DNA of 64,000 bases from Phytoseiulus persimilis (Eukaryota > Arthropoda > Arachnida > Mesostigmata > Phytoseiidae), in NCBI GenBank assembly GCA_037576195.1, contig CM075102.1, positions 48,232,745 to 48,296,744 on the forward strand, read 5' to 3'. Every line of letters starts with the position of its first letter. The first letter of the stretch is position 1. A model generated the notes under the pieces. It was given only the letters and a program-made list of their open reading frames with translations. It had not been told where the DNA came from and did no database searches. The position numbers were made by a program, and so were the translations under genes. Below, piece by piece: positions 26,001 to 37,300 of the stretch.

Positions 26001-29000
26001 ATCCGCAGACTTTCGAACTGGGGCCTTTTTCTCGACGGCTGAATTTGTCACCGCTTGACAACGTCGGCCGCGGCGTTGGTGCTAGCGATCCCGGCATCGC
26101 TCGCGGGGCACGAGAAAGGTACAGGGCGATAATGACAGGGTGAAATATTAACATGTTCACAGGACCAGAGAGCGCTTACACCAAAGTTACGCTGACATCA
26201 AATTGCGAACATCTTGATCAGGCTGGCCCTGTCGAACATCTGGAAACGTGTCGCAAAATTACGAAGACACTTTTTATCGACTGCGTGAGCTGCTCTCGGA
26301 TAATGCTCCATATTTAATTACTTTTTGATGAGCAAAAGGCGCTGGCTCGAGCTCGCTTCGCCTCAGATCGTGGAGGTGTGACACCAGCCTTCGCGACGCG
26401 GAGGTGAGTCCCGCGGAGTCGATGCATCGCGGTGCTAGAGTGGGTTGCAACTATTTTCCTTTTCGGATGGGACTTGCTGTGTTCTGTGAACAGGGTTCAG
26501 CGGGAAGAGAGGAACCGAGTGGACCAGGGTTCCGAATAAACTCCGGAGGGTTTGCTTTCCAGTGTGAGCGGGCTCTTGTCGATTAGAGGGGAAATTCTTT
26601 GATGAATGTTCGGCTGTTCGAGCCGGAGACGAGGGGCTTTGTCTCGCTCTTCACGATCCGGTGCCTGCTCGGTATTCAGTCCTCTGTTTCCTCCTGGAAT
26701 TCTAATGGCAACAAAAGAGAAACCGACCGGACGTCGATCGGTAATAGAGGAAGAGACTCCTGCTGACGACCATCGAGCTGACGAAAGTCGGCAAACAAAA
26801 GAGAATCGCATGTGATGACTTCGCGGAGAAAGCATCGAACCTTTACATCGAGACTCCACAAGTAGCCACCGACTGTTCATTCGGTCTCATGCCACAGGTT
26901 CTCGATTGGTCCATTGGTTGCATGATCGCTCTGGGGCAAATCGTTTCTCCTGGAATATCCCGATGACGGTCAACGAACACGCTGAAATTCGAACACGGCG
27001 ACGTATGATATTCCGAGCTCGTCGTGTGAGAACTTGCCAGCTTGTGAACTCGAGCTAGTCACGATCGCGGCTGCGGTAACAGATGAAAGTGAGCGTAGAA
27101 TCCATTTCTCAAACAAACGATCTCTTTCCCGATACGGAGACGACCCGACTTGCGAACGATGCGAAAATCAGCTGCTTCGCACATTTACAATGCGTGAGAT
27201 CCTCTCAATGTACGTAAAAAAAGGAACATCCAGCAGAAAATCGTTCAGTCTGCCCAAGTGTCCCCGAAGGACGGGGAAGCCCTTCTCGGGGTTAAGCTCT
27301 CAATATCACAGATGCTTGGTAGTGGATAGGTTTGATGATTCGCGAGGCAGTCTGCTCAACGCCAAGATCCGACATCATGGCCGCGATCCTTCCCTCGACG
27401 TGAACTGCCTCCCACGCGGAGGATCTGGAACCAACAAGGATGTCGTTCTGCGAGGACGGGGAATATCACTCGCGGAAATTTCCGTTGCGACGCAAGCAGA
27501 GAAATGCGCGTATGTATCAACGAAATACAATCGATGGAGGGCGAGCAGAAGAGATCGAAGACGATGCTCACGCAGCGCCTGCCTGAGACAGCGTAGAGGC
27601 GGCTTTTGAAAGCTGGCGTCGCGCACACCGCTCAGATCACTCGTCCCCACGTGGGGAGCGTTCGACAGTTCATTTTCTTGAGGGCCACCCTGACCAGGCT
27701 GTGTTCTTTGCTCGAGGCCCAACGGGAGTAAACGCAGCCGCGTGAGAAGGCGGCTGGTTGAATAGTTGCTGCCACTGGCTTTGCTGAATATGACCTCTTT
27801 ATGACGCCCTAAAACATCTTATTTATGCTTCAGTCTTGGCACTAAACGGCGGATATCTCTCCGTTTTAGAAAGCACAGCGCGCCAAAGGAGAGTGAACTG
27901 TTTTTTGTCAAAATACACTTTCACGAAGCAAGAAAATCGCCTCCCTATTTTGCCTCGTTCGGAGGAACCGAGTCTCTCGTTCCGCCCGCGCTGAATCGAA
28001 TTCAAAACACTGCATTCAAGCCCTCGCAGATGAGCCCAATGCGTTCATTTGACGAGTCGTAGAGAGTCGAGCCCATCACGATCGCGAGGACCGTGCCGAT
28101 TGCCCCCCTTGAGACGGAGATCAGTAGGTTTAATCGCTATGCGTCACACGGATCACGAGTGCCGTCATGGTTTTCCAAGTTCCTCCTTCAACCTTCTCCG
28201 GAAGCTGGGACTCAAGCATTCTTGAAATCTCGTGATCCTCCAAACTGAACGAATCGGAGATCGCTCCAAATAAGGGTTTTCGAGAAAACCTTGGCAGCCT
28301 GGTGCGATTTTGATGAAGCTTGTTGTTCGCAGGAAGTCGATATTTTTGTCTCGATTGTTCGTGGCACAGAAACAACACCGCGCACAAGTAAGCACACACA
28401 ACGAGTTACAAGAAGCTAGAAATCGGAGCGATGTTCTACCTTGACAGTGAGAAGACATCTGTCTCCCTCGTGTTTGCCCGCCGGGTTAGGCAAGGTTTTG
28501 TGCAGAAGTGCTTCACTGGTTCTTGGCTGCGCATTGAAAACTAGTTCTCGTGGGGTTTTTGGGCTGCTACGCGTGTATGTCTACAGACGACTGTCACGCC
28601 GGGAGGCTTTCTGTCGTCCAAGAAGAGTGTCACCGTTGTCCGGATAGCGGACGAACGGCAGGCGGTTCATTTCCACGGGTCGGAACGATCGAAGATCTCG
28701 ACCGAGAGATCCGATACGTGGCGAGGGAGATGTGTTCATTTGATATCGAGCGGATCTCTGAGGCGTTGCCTCTGCATGATTCTCGATTTTGCTGTTTCTC
28801 CCCTAAGACTTCCTGGAAATTAAACGATGAACTTCTCAGATATTTTCGACCCGCTCAATTGATTCGAAACATTGCATCATTTGCGTGGAGTTCCGGATCA
28901 AGTGCCCATCGGTACCATTCATGAGTGACATGGCCATGAAGGAATGCATCAAGGCTCTATTTCAGCTGGATCCTGCCCAATCGTCGATCAATGATTCCGC

Positions 29001-32000
29001 TTCCTTCAGACCTTGCGAGAACGAAGCTGATCTCTGGTGTCGTGCGCCTTCTGTAAAACCTCTGCGCCTGACATGAGCACTCGGACAACAAGGTTGTAGC
29101 ACAGAATACCTTTTCGGCGCTCAGCGCTGTGTGAATCCGCGAATTCCTGTTTCAATATCATCTCGTTCTCCCGTCCTGGTTATGAGCTTCCTTGATAGCG
29201 ATCAATCAGAAGATTGCCCCAATCCTCAGAGACTCTCTTAAACTGATTAGCTATTCGCTTGCCATCTCCCTCAGGGTAACAAAAAACGCGGTTCTTGCTC
29301 ATGCTCACCTGGGCCTGGGTGAGACCCCTAGATTTGTCACTACCGGTTTATTCAAACACTAATGTACTCGAAGAGATGAACTTCTGAGGACCTGCGTCGA
29401 TCGAGCGAGTCAACGTTGATATCCCTCGAAGGTTCTCCCGCGGTCGATCCGTGGTGAGATGGAAGTCTTCCCGGACGTTGCGGAAGGTAGCAAAAAAAAA
29501 TATTATTTGCTGAAAACCTACAATTCGGATTCTGTCAAGGTGAACAATATTATATGCGGGGGAAAGGCGCCGCTGTCGACACCAACGAATCACAAACTCA
29601 CACGAAGGTAGCGAGCGAGCGACAGTCACGCAGCAACGACCTCACGTCAACTCCTTTTCGGATTTGCATTTGGTCGGCCATCTATGTGCGAAACTTTCGA
29701 AGTGCAGCGAAGGCACTTTTCGGATTTTCGAGGAGTCGAATCATTCACGTCCGAGCGGCACTCGGTTTGCTGTTGGGTTTCCTTTAAACGTGAACGCTGC
29801 TACTCGCCAAGGCGTTTGCTGACGCCGCCGCTGCTCACGCAGGACGGAGGCATGGACGGACGCACGCGAGGGCGTCGTCTGCTTAGCATACAGTGTCCAT
29901 TGAGCTCCCTGACCGTCTGACGTTCGTTTTGATATAAACGACTTCATCCGTCGACTCGTCCATCGTTCGCAACAGGTAGCACGACAGATCGTCATCTAGT
30001 TGAAATTAGCATCTCGGCCATCAGAGGGAATTCCGACTTGTTTCGAGGAGTAGTAGTGAAACTACTACCACAGCCACGGTTCCGTTGTGACTGTCCCGTC
30101 CGGCGTGCCGTTCTGTCGGTCTTCATTCTCCCGACGGTTGTTCTGTGGGCCTAGCTAAGTCACCTATTCGCATTTGCCAGTGATCATCGAGGTCGACACA
30201 TTGCCACTTGAGTGGACAGCCGCGGCTCCCGGACCGAGTCAACGGCAGAGCGGTCGCCGACGAAAAGCTCACGCAGTGTTCGTTACTTCCCGCTCTCAAT
30301 AGACTTCACTATATACTTTCTGTCAGTCACTGCTGCGAAACATAAACGCCGGAAAAGTTCTCAGGAACTGCTCAAGCAGAAAGAAGCCTCTGCGCGACTG
30401 GAGGGAAACTAGGCTGAGCCACTCGTTGGGCGCAAGAATGCGTTCGCGCTGAAGCACAACGATCGTCGAGCCTGTGTATGAACGATAAGATCGACAAACA
30501 ACGAACACGTTCGACGTAACGCGAGAGGTAGTCATTCGTGGAGATCTGGTTTCGTCGCATTTGTCACCTGGTCTGAGTGACCGCTGGGGCAGCTCCGCGA
30601 GCTGTTGGAACAACCGAACGCGCCCCACTAGCCGGAACGGAGCTCCTCGAGTTTTCATCGAATCTGGCTCGATGCGGTCCGAGCCATCAGAGGAAGATAC
30701 CTTCAATTCCAGCTTTGGGAGCAACTCGGCGACACTGCGCCAAGCTTCCGAGCATCCGTGGAACACGAGCTGCGATCGTGTCATCACGACGACTTCAGAC
30801 TCGGACCGGTCAAAAGTTTCCATGGAGCTCCTCATTCCCTCGTGCCTTCGGTCCCGGCCGTCATTATCTAAGAGGAAGGAATGAAACGATCCCGGTACTC
30901 GAAGTCAGGCTACCGGCACGGGTCATCATAAATCAAAATGTCTGGAGGAGAGCCGACCCCGTTTAACAAGCTCATACGCACATCCGCTCCGCATTACTCG
31001 AATCGCAGCAGCAGCGGTGGCAGCAGCAGCGGACGAGTACATGGAAGCGCCACATAAACTCGAGGGGTGGTTACAAAAGAAAGGCTGGCACCATCGGCAG
31101 GCTCATTGTTGAGCACGTGATTATCTTAATCAGGGCGAACAGTTCGTTCGTGGTCTACCAGATCTTCCACGAAAGCGAATTCCTGTTGGACGAACGGGAT
31201 GGTAGGCATTAAAATCGAATTACGGAACGGAGGGGACGACCTGTTCTTGGCCGAGTGCTGTAATATATGGATAGTGCTTGCTGGTTTTGCTGGCTGGCTT
31301 GTTCGCTCGCCGCTCCGGCAGACTCATAGGAGGGCTGGATGGCCGAGCGTTGGTGATCGTCGTCAGAGGAAAAAGAGGGAATCGCAGAATTACGCCGGAT
31401 AATGATTGCTGCGCGCAATCGAAGAGATCGGGCCTCGTTACCAGGGAGTCAGCCGTCAGAGCTTTCTCCGAAGGCTCTGGACGAACTCCCTCCTCGATAT
31501 GACTTCCAGGGAGACCTATCATAAAACCCGCGGAATTGCTGATAACGTTCCAAAGACACCTCGTATCAGGTGCGATTCTGAGAAATCGCGCGTGGCTTGC
31601 GGTTGTTCGGTGTGAACCATTAACCTCGCATCGAAGAACGAACAAAAACCAGCAAAATTGATCCCACGTCGTCGGACTAGATGTGCTTCACTTCTCGGAA
31701 ACTGATTCCCCCGTGTCTATTTGTTCCAGACGAATGTTTCCGACAGTGCGGGTTTCGTTCAGTGGTTTGAACCCAAACGATCGTTATGGAGTTCTCATGG
31801 ATATCGTTGCATGTGATAACAAGCGGTATCGCTACGCGTATCATCGTTCATCCTGGCTAGTGGCGGGGAAATCGGATCCAGCTTGTCCTCATGTTCTCTA
31901 CCAACATCCGGATTCACCTTTCCAGGGCGATCAGCTGAGGAAACAGGTGGGTCGCAGCGTTAGGAATGCGTCATAAATATTTCGAAACTCCTCTCAATTC

Positions 32001-33128
32001 CAACTCGCGACTCGGAAGACTGCTTTCAAGCGAGGTTTTCTCCAGAACATATCGACCATACCTTACTCCCTCTCTCCTTCCAGGTGGTGTCTTTCGAGAA
32101 GGTCAAACTGACCAACAACGAAATGGACAGACAAAACCACATAGTCTTGAACTCGATGCACAAATATCAGCCGAGAATACACCTCGTCAAACTCAGATCG
32201 GAATTATGCAGCTCCAATGGGGTGCCTAGTTTGGAAAAAGAGGAGTACAAAACCTTCGTGTTCCCAGAAACCACGTTCACCGCCGTCACGGCTTACCAAA
32301 ACCAACTGGTGAGTTAGTGGACTGACGACCCGGCTCAAAGACTCCCGGGTTCGAGCTGGGAGCGTGATCTGAAGTTGTCGTGCCTTCCAAGAACAAGCCG
32401 AGCGGAGCAGTGTGGGAACGGTCTAAAAAACTCGCGGATCGGAAAATTCCAGATAACCAAGCTGAAAATCGACAGCAACCCTTTCGCGAAGGGCTTCCGA
32501 GACTCCTCGCGTCTCGCCGATCTCGAAGGCGAATCTGTGGAGAGTCTCCTTCGGGAGCACGCTATGCGACATCTCCCGTTTGCACGCGCGGTCTTCACGG
32601 GCGATTTGCCCCCGCCAACACCTGAGCAACAACTCCTCGCGACGACCTCAGGTCAGATATTTGATCAGCGGCGTGAGAGCGTATCTACGGAACAATCCCG
32701 AGTCATTCTCGCTTCTTTGGGATGGCTGTTTCAATCCAAATTTTCCCCTTCCAGCACTCGGAAGAATGCCAACATCTTCGGAACTCCTTCTGCTCCAAGC
32801 AGCCGCGGCGAATTCGCCTTGGGCAAAGCTCGCCGCCGCGGCGACCTTGGGTCAATCGTTCGGCGCGCTCCAAACGAACGCCATGGCTGAAATACACGCA
32901 CTGATGGCTCAACAGCAGGCCCTTGCAAGTGGCTCGCAGCAAGCCCTGCTCGCAGCCCAGCACCACATGCTTGCGAGCGGTCAATCTCAAACCGCTGCAT
33001 CGCAGCGAATGTTCACCCCCTCGCCTCCAGCAACGAAGTTTTCGAACTTTCTGTCTCGTCAAAGTCCTTCCCGGGGCGATTCACCTCAGAAATCAGAAGG
33101 TCGCGGGAGTCCGACACTGGACCCTTAG
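4632..33128 (+). CDS. Tbx20: T-box transcription factor, Tbx20/midline/H15 class (spliced gene, six coding exons)
   Basis: Nuclear DNA-binding factor of the Tbx20 subfamily, which patterns heart, nervous system and segments in animals. Coding exons: 4632-4833, 24039-24519, 31730-31946, 32084-32308, 32453-32651, 32755-33128. Together they make 1698 nt, 565 residues, all joins in frame. Residues 31-37 (FSIDALI, preceded by SARAKD) match the eh1 repressor motif found at the same place in Tbx20. The T-box runs from about residue 206 ([20 protein letters not shown]) through [44 protein letters not shown] and [10 protein letters not shown] to [19 protein letters not shown] near 376-394. The block right after it (ESVESLL) is specific to Tbx20 rather than other T-box classes. 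The C-terminus is Ala/Gln-rich and ends SPTLDP. The start Met at 4632 is my choice because it places eh1 near the N-terminus as in relatives; its Kozak context is weak. Confidence 0.93.
6668..6695. repeat. Perfect 28-nt GC palindrome
   Basis: Two copies of the block GCGGCGGCCGCC are arranged so that the whole 28-nt stretch equals its own reverse complement. It is made only of G and C. It could extrude as a cruciform or fold as a hairpin in single-stranded form. Confidence 0.9.
6858..6875. repeat. 18-nt palindrome CCGTCACGGCCGTGACGG
   Basis: A perfect self-complementary 18-mer with inverted GTCAC/GTGAC arms, 160 nt from the 28-nt palindrome. The arms resemble bZIP half-sites (TGACG), so a dimeric factor site is possible; this is inference. 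Confidence 0.85.
9342..9411. repeat. Imperfect GT-rich tract
   Basis: Alternating purine-pyrimidine TG/CG-rich sequence with interruptions, inside Tbx20 intron 1. Such tracts can adopt Z-DNA; no function is implied. Confidence 0.55.
10065..10097. repeat. CCTG/CCCG tetranucleotide tract
   Basis: About eight successive 4-nt units (TGCC then CGCC) in a GC-rich patch of Tbx20 intron 1. The change from TGCC to CGCC units within one array suggests replication slippage plus transition. Confidence 0.85.
12350..12366. repeat. (ATG)n microsatellite
   Basis: Five to six TGA/ATG units in Tbx20 intron 1. Confidence 0.8.
14600..14646. repeat. CCTG/CCGG tetranucleotide tract
   Basis: Imperfect tandem 4-nt units shifting from CAGC to CTGC to GGCC and back to CTGC, in Tbx20 intron 1. 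Confidence 0.8.
16174..16206. repeat. GACC/GCCC tetranucleotide tract
   Basis: Tandem GACC units passing into GCCC units, in Tbx20 intron 1. Same class as the other 4-nt tracts in the window. Confidence 0.8.
16969..17044. repeat. (TC)38 microsatellite
   Basis: An uninterrupted 76-nt TC array in Tbx20 intron 1, preceded about 50 nt upstream by an 11-A run and followed by shorter CT-rich pieces to about 17090. On the minus strand it reads (GA)n, the binding sequence of GAGA-factor type proteins, and it could form triplex H-DNA. It may simply be a polymorphic microsatellite. Confidence 0.95.
20916..20942. repeat. GACC/GGCC tetranucleotide tract
   Basis: GACC units passing into GGCC units, in Tbx20 intron 1, downstream of a GGC-rich patch with an ATGGCGGC core at 20663-20670. 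Confidence 0.8.
21248..21281. repeat. GGTC tetranucleotide tract
   Basis: Repeated GGTC/CGTC units, the complement of the GACC class seen at 16.2 and 20.9 kb. Confidence 0.75.
24039..24519 (+). CDS. Tbx20: Tbx20 coding exon 2 (linker and start of T-box)
   Basis: Encodes a Ser-rich linker and the first T-box block [20 protein letters not shown], ending KTGR at a GTGAGT donor (24520). The last two bases CG join A at 31730 to give the conserved Arg before RMFPTV. An internal GTGAGA (24174) and a strong pyrimidine-rich acceptor TTTCCCGTTTTCAG (to 24293) bound a 120-nt segment. That segment is in phase, free of stops and unlike the family, so it may be removed as an intron, giving a 525-residue protein. 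Confidence 0.85.
24174..24293 (+). other. Possible 120-nt frame-preserving intron within Tbx20 exon 2
   Basis: It begins GTGAGA and ends in a long pyrimidine tract plus CAG. Both flanks are phase 1, so removing 120 nt leaves the frame intact; retaining it adds 40 residues that show no T-box family similarity. Either constitutive removal or alternative retention fits. Confidence 0.6.
24520..31729 (+). other. Tbx20 intron 2 (7.2 kb)
   Basis: Bounded by GTGAGT and a TTTGTTCCAG acceptor, with the homologous T-box continuing on both sides. It holds one perfect T-box core at 26374-26381. Minus-strand frames between about 25403 and 25794 are hydrophobic and protein-like but shift frame and were not recognised. 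Otherwise I see nothing supported. Confidence 0.85.
26374..26381 (+). promoter_or_regulatory. T-box core motif AGGTGTGA
   Basis: An exact match to the T-box half-site, extended as AGGTGTGACACC, inside intron 2 of the Tbx20 gene. It could mediate autoregulation. One 8-mer in 64 kb is not rare by chance, so confidence is low. Confidence 0.3.
31730..31946 (+). CDS. Tbx20: Tbx20 coding exon 3 (T-box core)
   Basis: Encodes [30 protein letters not shown] and [14 protein letters not shown]. These are near-identical to Tbx20 family blocks, with several local changes (for example GKSDPACP where relatives usually have GKADPPLP). The acceptor is TTGTTCCAG and the donor is CAG|GTGGGT, phase 0. Confidence 0.95.
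32084..32308 (+). CDS. Tbx20: Tbx20 coding exon 4 (T-box core)
   Basis: Encodes [25 protein letters not shown] and the segment ending [10 protein letters not shown]. The acceptor is CTCTCCTTCCAG and the donor CTG|GTGAGT, phase 0 at both ends. It follows a 137-nt intron. Confidence 0.95.
32453..32651 (+). CDS. Tbx20: Tbx20 coding exon 5 (end of T-box)
   Basis: Starts [20 protein letters not shown], the conserved end of the T-box that contacts the DNA minor groove, followed by the Tbx20-type ESVESLL helix. It ends after ATTS at TCAG|GTCAGA, phase 1, which fits the next acceptor. Confidence 0.92.
32755..33128 (+). CDS. Tbx20: Tbx20 coding exon 6 (Ala/Gln-rich C-terminus)
   Basis: Acceptor TTTTCCCCTTCCAG; the frame continues as [18 protein letters not shown], then [14 protein letters not shown], and ends SPTLDP followed by TAG (33126-33128). 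Low-complexity Ala/Gln sequence of this kind is usual for T-box protein tails. Confidence 0.88.
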
Positions 33129-33690
33129 TGGTTCCGACTCGGAGTTTCACGAATCAGCTCGGAAACGTTCGTGGAGTATATTCAAGTTCCTCAGCACCAC
33201 TTCACCATCATTATCGATACCACGACACAACTCGTTCCCAATCGATATACCGCATTTCACAGTACGAGCTGACTGTTTGTTTGTTTGTAAAGTCATGACA
33301 CTCGAGTGCAATAAGAGCCGTTCTGAGGTTCCAGCCTCCCTCGCCGCGCTCGAGAAAGGCAGGGCATCCAGGGATGGCGTTGAAAGTTCTGGGTCTCGTG
33401 ACCTACGGAACTTTCAAGCGGAATCAAGAAGAAACGGTAGAGACCTCAGTCTCTCGAGCTGGGAGCCCTTTCTCCCTTCACAGGAACTCTCATCCAAAGT
33501 TCCAACGGAGTCCGGTTCCCCGAGTCATCAAGAAAATGTTATGGACAACCAAATTTGAGCTATCAGCCACCTTCTGTACATAAGGACATTTATGACGCCT
33601 AAAATAATCTCACACCGCTCGGAATGCGAAACTTCGCCTGCAGAAGACGACAACTATGTATGTTAAATAAACACTTTGTACGAAAAGGAT
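33129..33690 (+). other. Tbx20 3' UTR
   Basis: Non-coding sequence between the TAG stop and the AATAAA signal at 33666-33671. The end is estimated at about 20 nt beyond the signal. Confidence 0.6.
33666..33671 (+). terminator. Poly(A) signal AATAAA for Tbx20
   Basis: Canonical hexamer about 540 nt after the stop codon, in AT-richer DNA. The neighbouring minus-strand gene ends about 460 nt further on, so the two genes converge. Confidence 0.65.
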
Positions 33691-34154
33691 CCGCTCGGCC
33701 GTATGTTTTCCACATTATTTGGTCCAAGCTGTTCCGCATCAACGTTGCGAGGAACCAGGTTAATTCCAAACCCGGTGCGGCGGTCACTCTCTCCTACTGT
33801 CGGTCGGACACTGCGATGGGTTTCAATCAGATCAGGAGTCTGCGTGAAATTCCAGGCAATCAACTCAGGAAATATCCGTGGTGCTTGGGAGATCTGACGA
33901 TGAAGTTTCTGATCCTCTTGAAGCCGATTGTTGATCGAGCACAGTCGCCAAAGCTGACATTTGGATTTCTCCAATCGAGCACTTCGCGTCGAAGGCTTGT
34001 GGAGGATCAGATTCGGAGCGAAAACGTCGGAACGCGGAATATGAGCGGATTCGACCTTTTTTTGTTAGGTTCTTGCTGCAGGTATCGGGGTCAGCCGAAA
34101 CGATCGATGAGATTCCGTGAAATCACATAGCAGGCGTGGAACTTCACGCTCTTG

Positions 34155-34160
34155 TTTATT
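34155..34160 (-). terminator. Poly(A) signal AATAAA for the TACC-like gene
   Basis: Minus-strand AATAAA (plus TTTATT) about 175 nt after the predicted TGA stop at 34334-34336. Confidence 0.6.
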
Positions 34161-34333
34161 CCTCGAAAATACGAACACAAATGAAGCAAGCGTCATGTTG
34201 CTGATAAATATCTCAAGAGTCCATTGGGAAGGCTCCGTTTACATTATTTCAAATGGTTATTGCGAAAAAACCAAAATCTACATGGTTCCCAGCAGCGAGA
34301 ATACTGGTCTCAGATCGAAGTGGAGTTTACATC

Positions 34334-34387
34334 TCAGTACTGTTGGAGATCATTTATCACCTTCTGGCACGCCGCAAGCTGGTCTCT
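34334..34387 (-). CDS. TACC-like gene, last exon
   Basis: Acceptor AACTTTCCAG followed by 17 codons RDQLAACQKVINDLQQY and TGA. It extends the heptads of the previous exon and stops before an AATAAA signal. Confidence 0.65.
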   Translation of the reverse strand, partial: RDQLAACQKVINDLQQY

Positions 34388-37300
34388 CTGGAAAGTTCAT
34401 CTCATTTGTAGAATGAGCCTTCCGCCTAAGACTCCCGATCAGGAACGAAGCCTGGTGCCTGTTTTGATTGATTCGCACTCACCATGATTTTCGCCTCATG
34501 CTGCAGTCGATCCAATTCCATGTTCTTCATCTCCATCTGGGCTCTCATCAGAGCCGTTTGCTTCTCGAACGAATGTTTTTCCCGCCGGATACGCTCTTCG
34601 CATTGCATCGCGTAGTTTTCATGACTCGCCCTGAGCTGGTCTTTCTCGAAATGGAGATCCTCAATCTGAGACTTGTACTGAGTCAAGGAATCAAGTTGAC
34701 TCTGCACAACTTCGCGCAGCTCAGAGTTCGCGCTCCGCACTTCGCCCATGCGCAGCATTGTCGACTGCACGGCTTTCTCGAGGGTGTTCACTGTGTGTTC
34801 CAGCTGGAATTCCAAGATAGAGGCATCCAGAACATAAGAATCACGAGCGACCGTGGGGGACGTGACGATCTATTCTTCAGTGCGCGGGGGAAGGCGCCTG
34901 CTCATTGCCCGCTCACCTTCTGGTTGTTGCTTCTCTCTACAACAAGCTCCGTGGTCAAGGCTCCTGTCGACGTCGAGTTGTTTGTGCTGAAATCCTCGAG
35001 TTTCCTCTTGAGAACGCTGATAACTTGCTCGTATGTCGCGAGGGCAGATCGCAGGCCTTGAACCACTCGACTCGATGGCTGAAAATGGGGAAGACGGCTC
35101 TAGAGACCCTGGAGCAACACTCGATGTAAATGCCGATCATGAATTAGGGAGTCATCCATTAGCAGAGGTTTGGTAATTGTGAATCTAACATGGCAGGGAA
35201 ATAGAACCTCATCACTATCAAAATTCGGTAAACTCTGAGTTTGTACTGCTTTCGAAAGCGCAGGAGCCCTCATCGGAGACACGATCGCTGCCGGTTTCCG
35301 ACACCAAGACTCCAGTCTCGGTGATCGAACGTAAGAGCTGTGGCTGTCAGCGGGCTCATCAAACGGCTCGACCCTGCTCGAAACCACCACACGGACAGCC
35401 AGTCGTCTTTGCAGCACCTGGAATTCCTCATATGAATCATAGCCATCAGCATTGCGCCGACTTCGACGCCACTTCGTGTCACCGAAAACTTGATTACATG
35501 GGACGTTCCAATACTTTGGACTCGACTCACATTTTCACTATGAACGAAGACGTTATGGCTCCCTGGAACGTAGGCGAAACTCAGGATGTCCGCCGAAGAG
35601 TCCTGGGACCTCACCAAGTCCTCGACACTGATCGAGCACGGCGCAAGCAAATCATTCGAGCCATTCGAGACGCTCACGGAGAGCTGCAGCGCGGCGCTAC
35701 CGGGGTGTAATTGAGGATCAGATTCCTCCTCGGATGCCAACGATGGAGATTCTTCAGACACTTTTCTTGCGCGGTTGGCGGATCTCGGTCTCAGCGCGGC
35801 TTCAGCGGCTTCGAGTCCGAAAGTGAAAAGTTTTCTCCGAGGTTTCGGGGGCTCGTCATCGACGATGTCGTACGTGAGATCCTGCGCTAAGCTACTATCT
35901 GGTGAAATCGAATCAGCTGTGGTATCCAAGGAGTCCATGTCGAAGGAATCTCCTGGCACTGGAGAACTCATGCTACACTCTTCTCTGAGCTTCTTTGATG
36001 GGCGTTGAGAAACGGCACGCTCGTTCTGGAATTTCCGGTGTTGTTGTAGTTTATGATTCGCTTGGTTGCGATAGTTCGGCGAGCGGCTCTCACGTTGCCG
36101 TACCCTGTGGCTCGCGCCCAACTGATGAGGTACTGCTGCGTCGAGAGGAACGAAGAGGCCGCAGCTCTCCGCTGATTCTGGGATCGCGACTCCCGGTGAG
36201 ACTGATCGACTTTTCTGGATCAGCTCTTGAGGATCCGGGGTCACGTCTTCGCAGCGCGCTGAAGTCGCGTCTGAAGGTTTGCACGTCCGTACAGCACACG
36301 GATTAGGCTTGGGAAATAGCTCTATAAGACCAACTCGAGAGGACTCACCCGGACTTTGATCGAGCACACCCCTCTCCGAGCGAGGTTCGTTTGTTATCGC
36401 AGAAGCGTCCTGTGCAGGCATGCATTCGCTCGCGAAGATATCATGCGTGTTTCCCGCGGGTTCTCCGATGATGCGCTCCTGTGCGGTTCTTCCGTGAATT
36501 GAATCGTCGGGTGCCGGTCCTTGGCTGCAAACTTGGTGAGCGGTTCGAGATGAACGATCCCTTTCAGAGGAATCCGATCGGAGTCCGTTTTCGTGGATTA
36601 GATCACAATCACCTCCGCTACCTGGTGCTCTCCCGCCTTCGTTCTCGACCTGATGCTTGGCGGTGGAGCTGATCGTCTCAACAGAGACAACTTCCTCGTT
36701 ATCAAGGATATCGGACACTGAGATTGCTACCTCGTCGGGAAACTCCTGAATTCGCTGTATAGCGATTTCCTCTGAGGGATATGCCTCGCTCGACGGTATC
36801 TCACGTTCACCTCCCTTGTCACCCTCATCGTTATCGAGGCGGCTTATCACAGGGATTGGTGAGTCCCGAAGGTCTTCTCGAGATTGTGGTTTATCTAGTG
36901 AAGCGAGGAGCGAGCTGCTTTCCGTAGACATCGCCTCTACGGTCTCTGTTGAAGTTTCCGTCAGTTGGCTCGCCTCTCGGATTCTCTGATTCGGAATTGT
37001 CTCTTCCAAGGGCTCTTCGCTAGCGGCGTTCCGCAGTTCGCGTAGCGTCCCATCGGACAAGGACGTCACTTCTCCTCCTGAACGATGCGGGATTCCGTAT
37101 CTGCCGGAGTCCGTATCTGGTTCAAGTGCGGGTTCCGGAGCGAAATCCTCCAATTCGTTGGTCGTCACATCTTCCGTAGGATCGGCATGCAGATCCAGCT
37201 CCCCGACCTCCCTCAAGGACTCAGAAATCAGCAACGATTCTCCTGCCGTTGAAGTATTAGCCTTACCGCCCGAGCTTTTTCTCCTCCTGGATCGTTTGTT

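Noticed and set aside
32309-32452. tRNA-like B-box (GGGTTCGAGCT) in Tbx20 intron 4
   Set aside because: No matching acceptor stem, A-box or anticodon arm could be placed around it.
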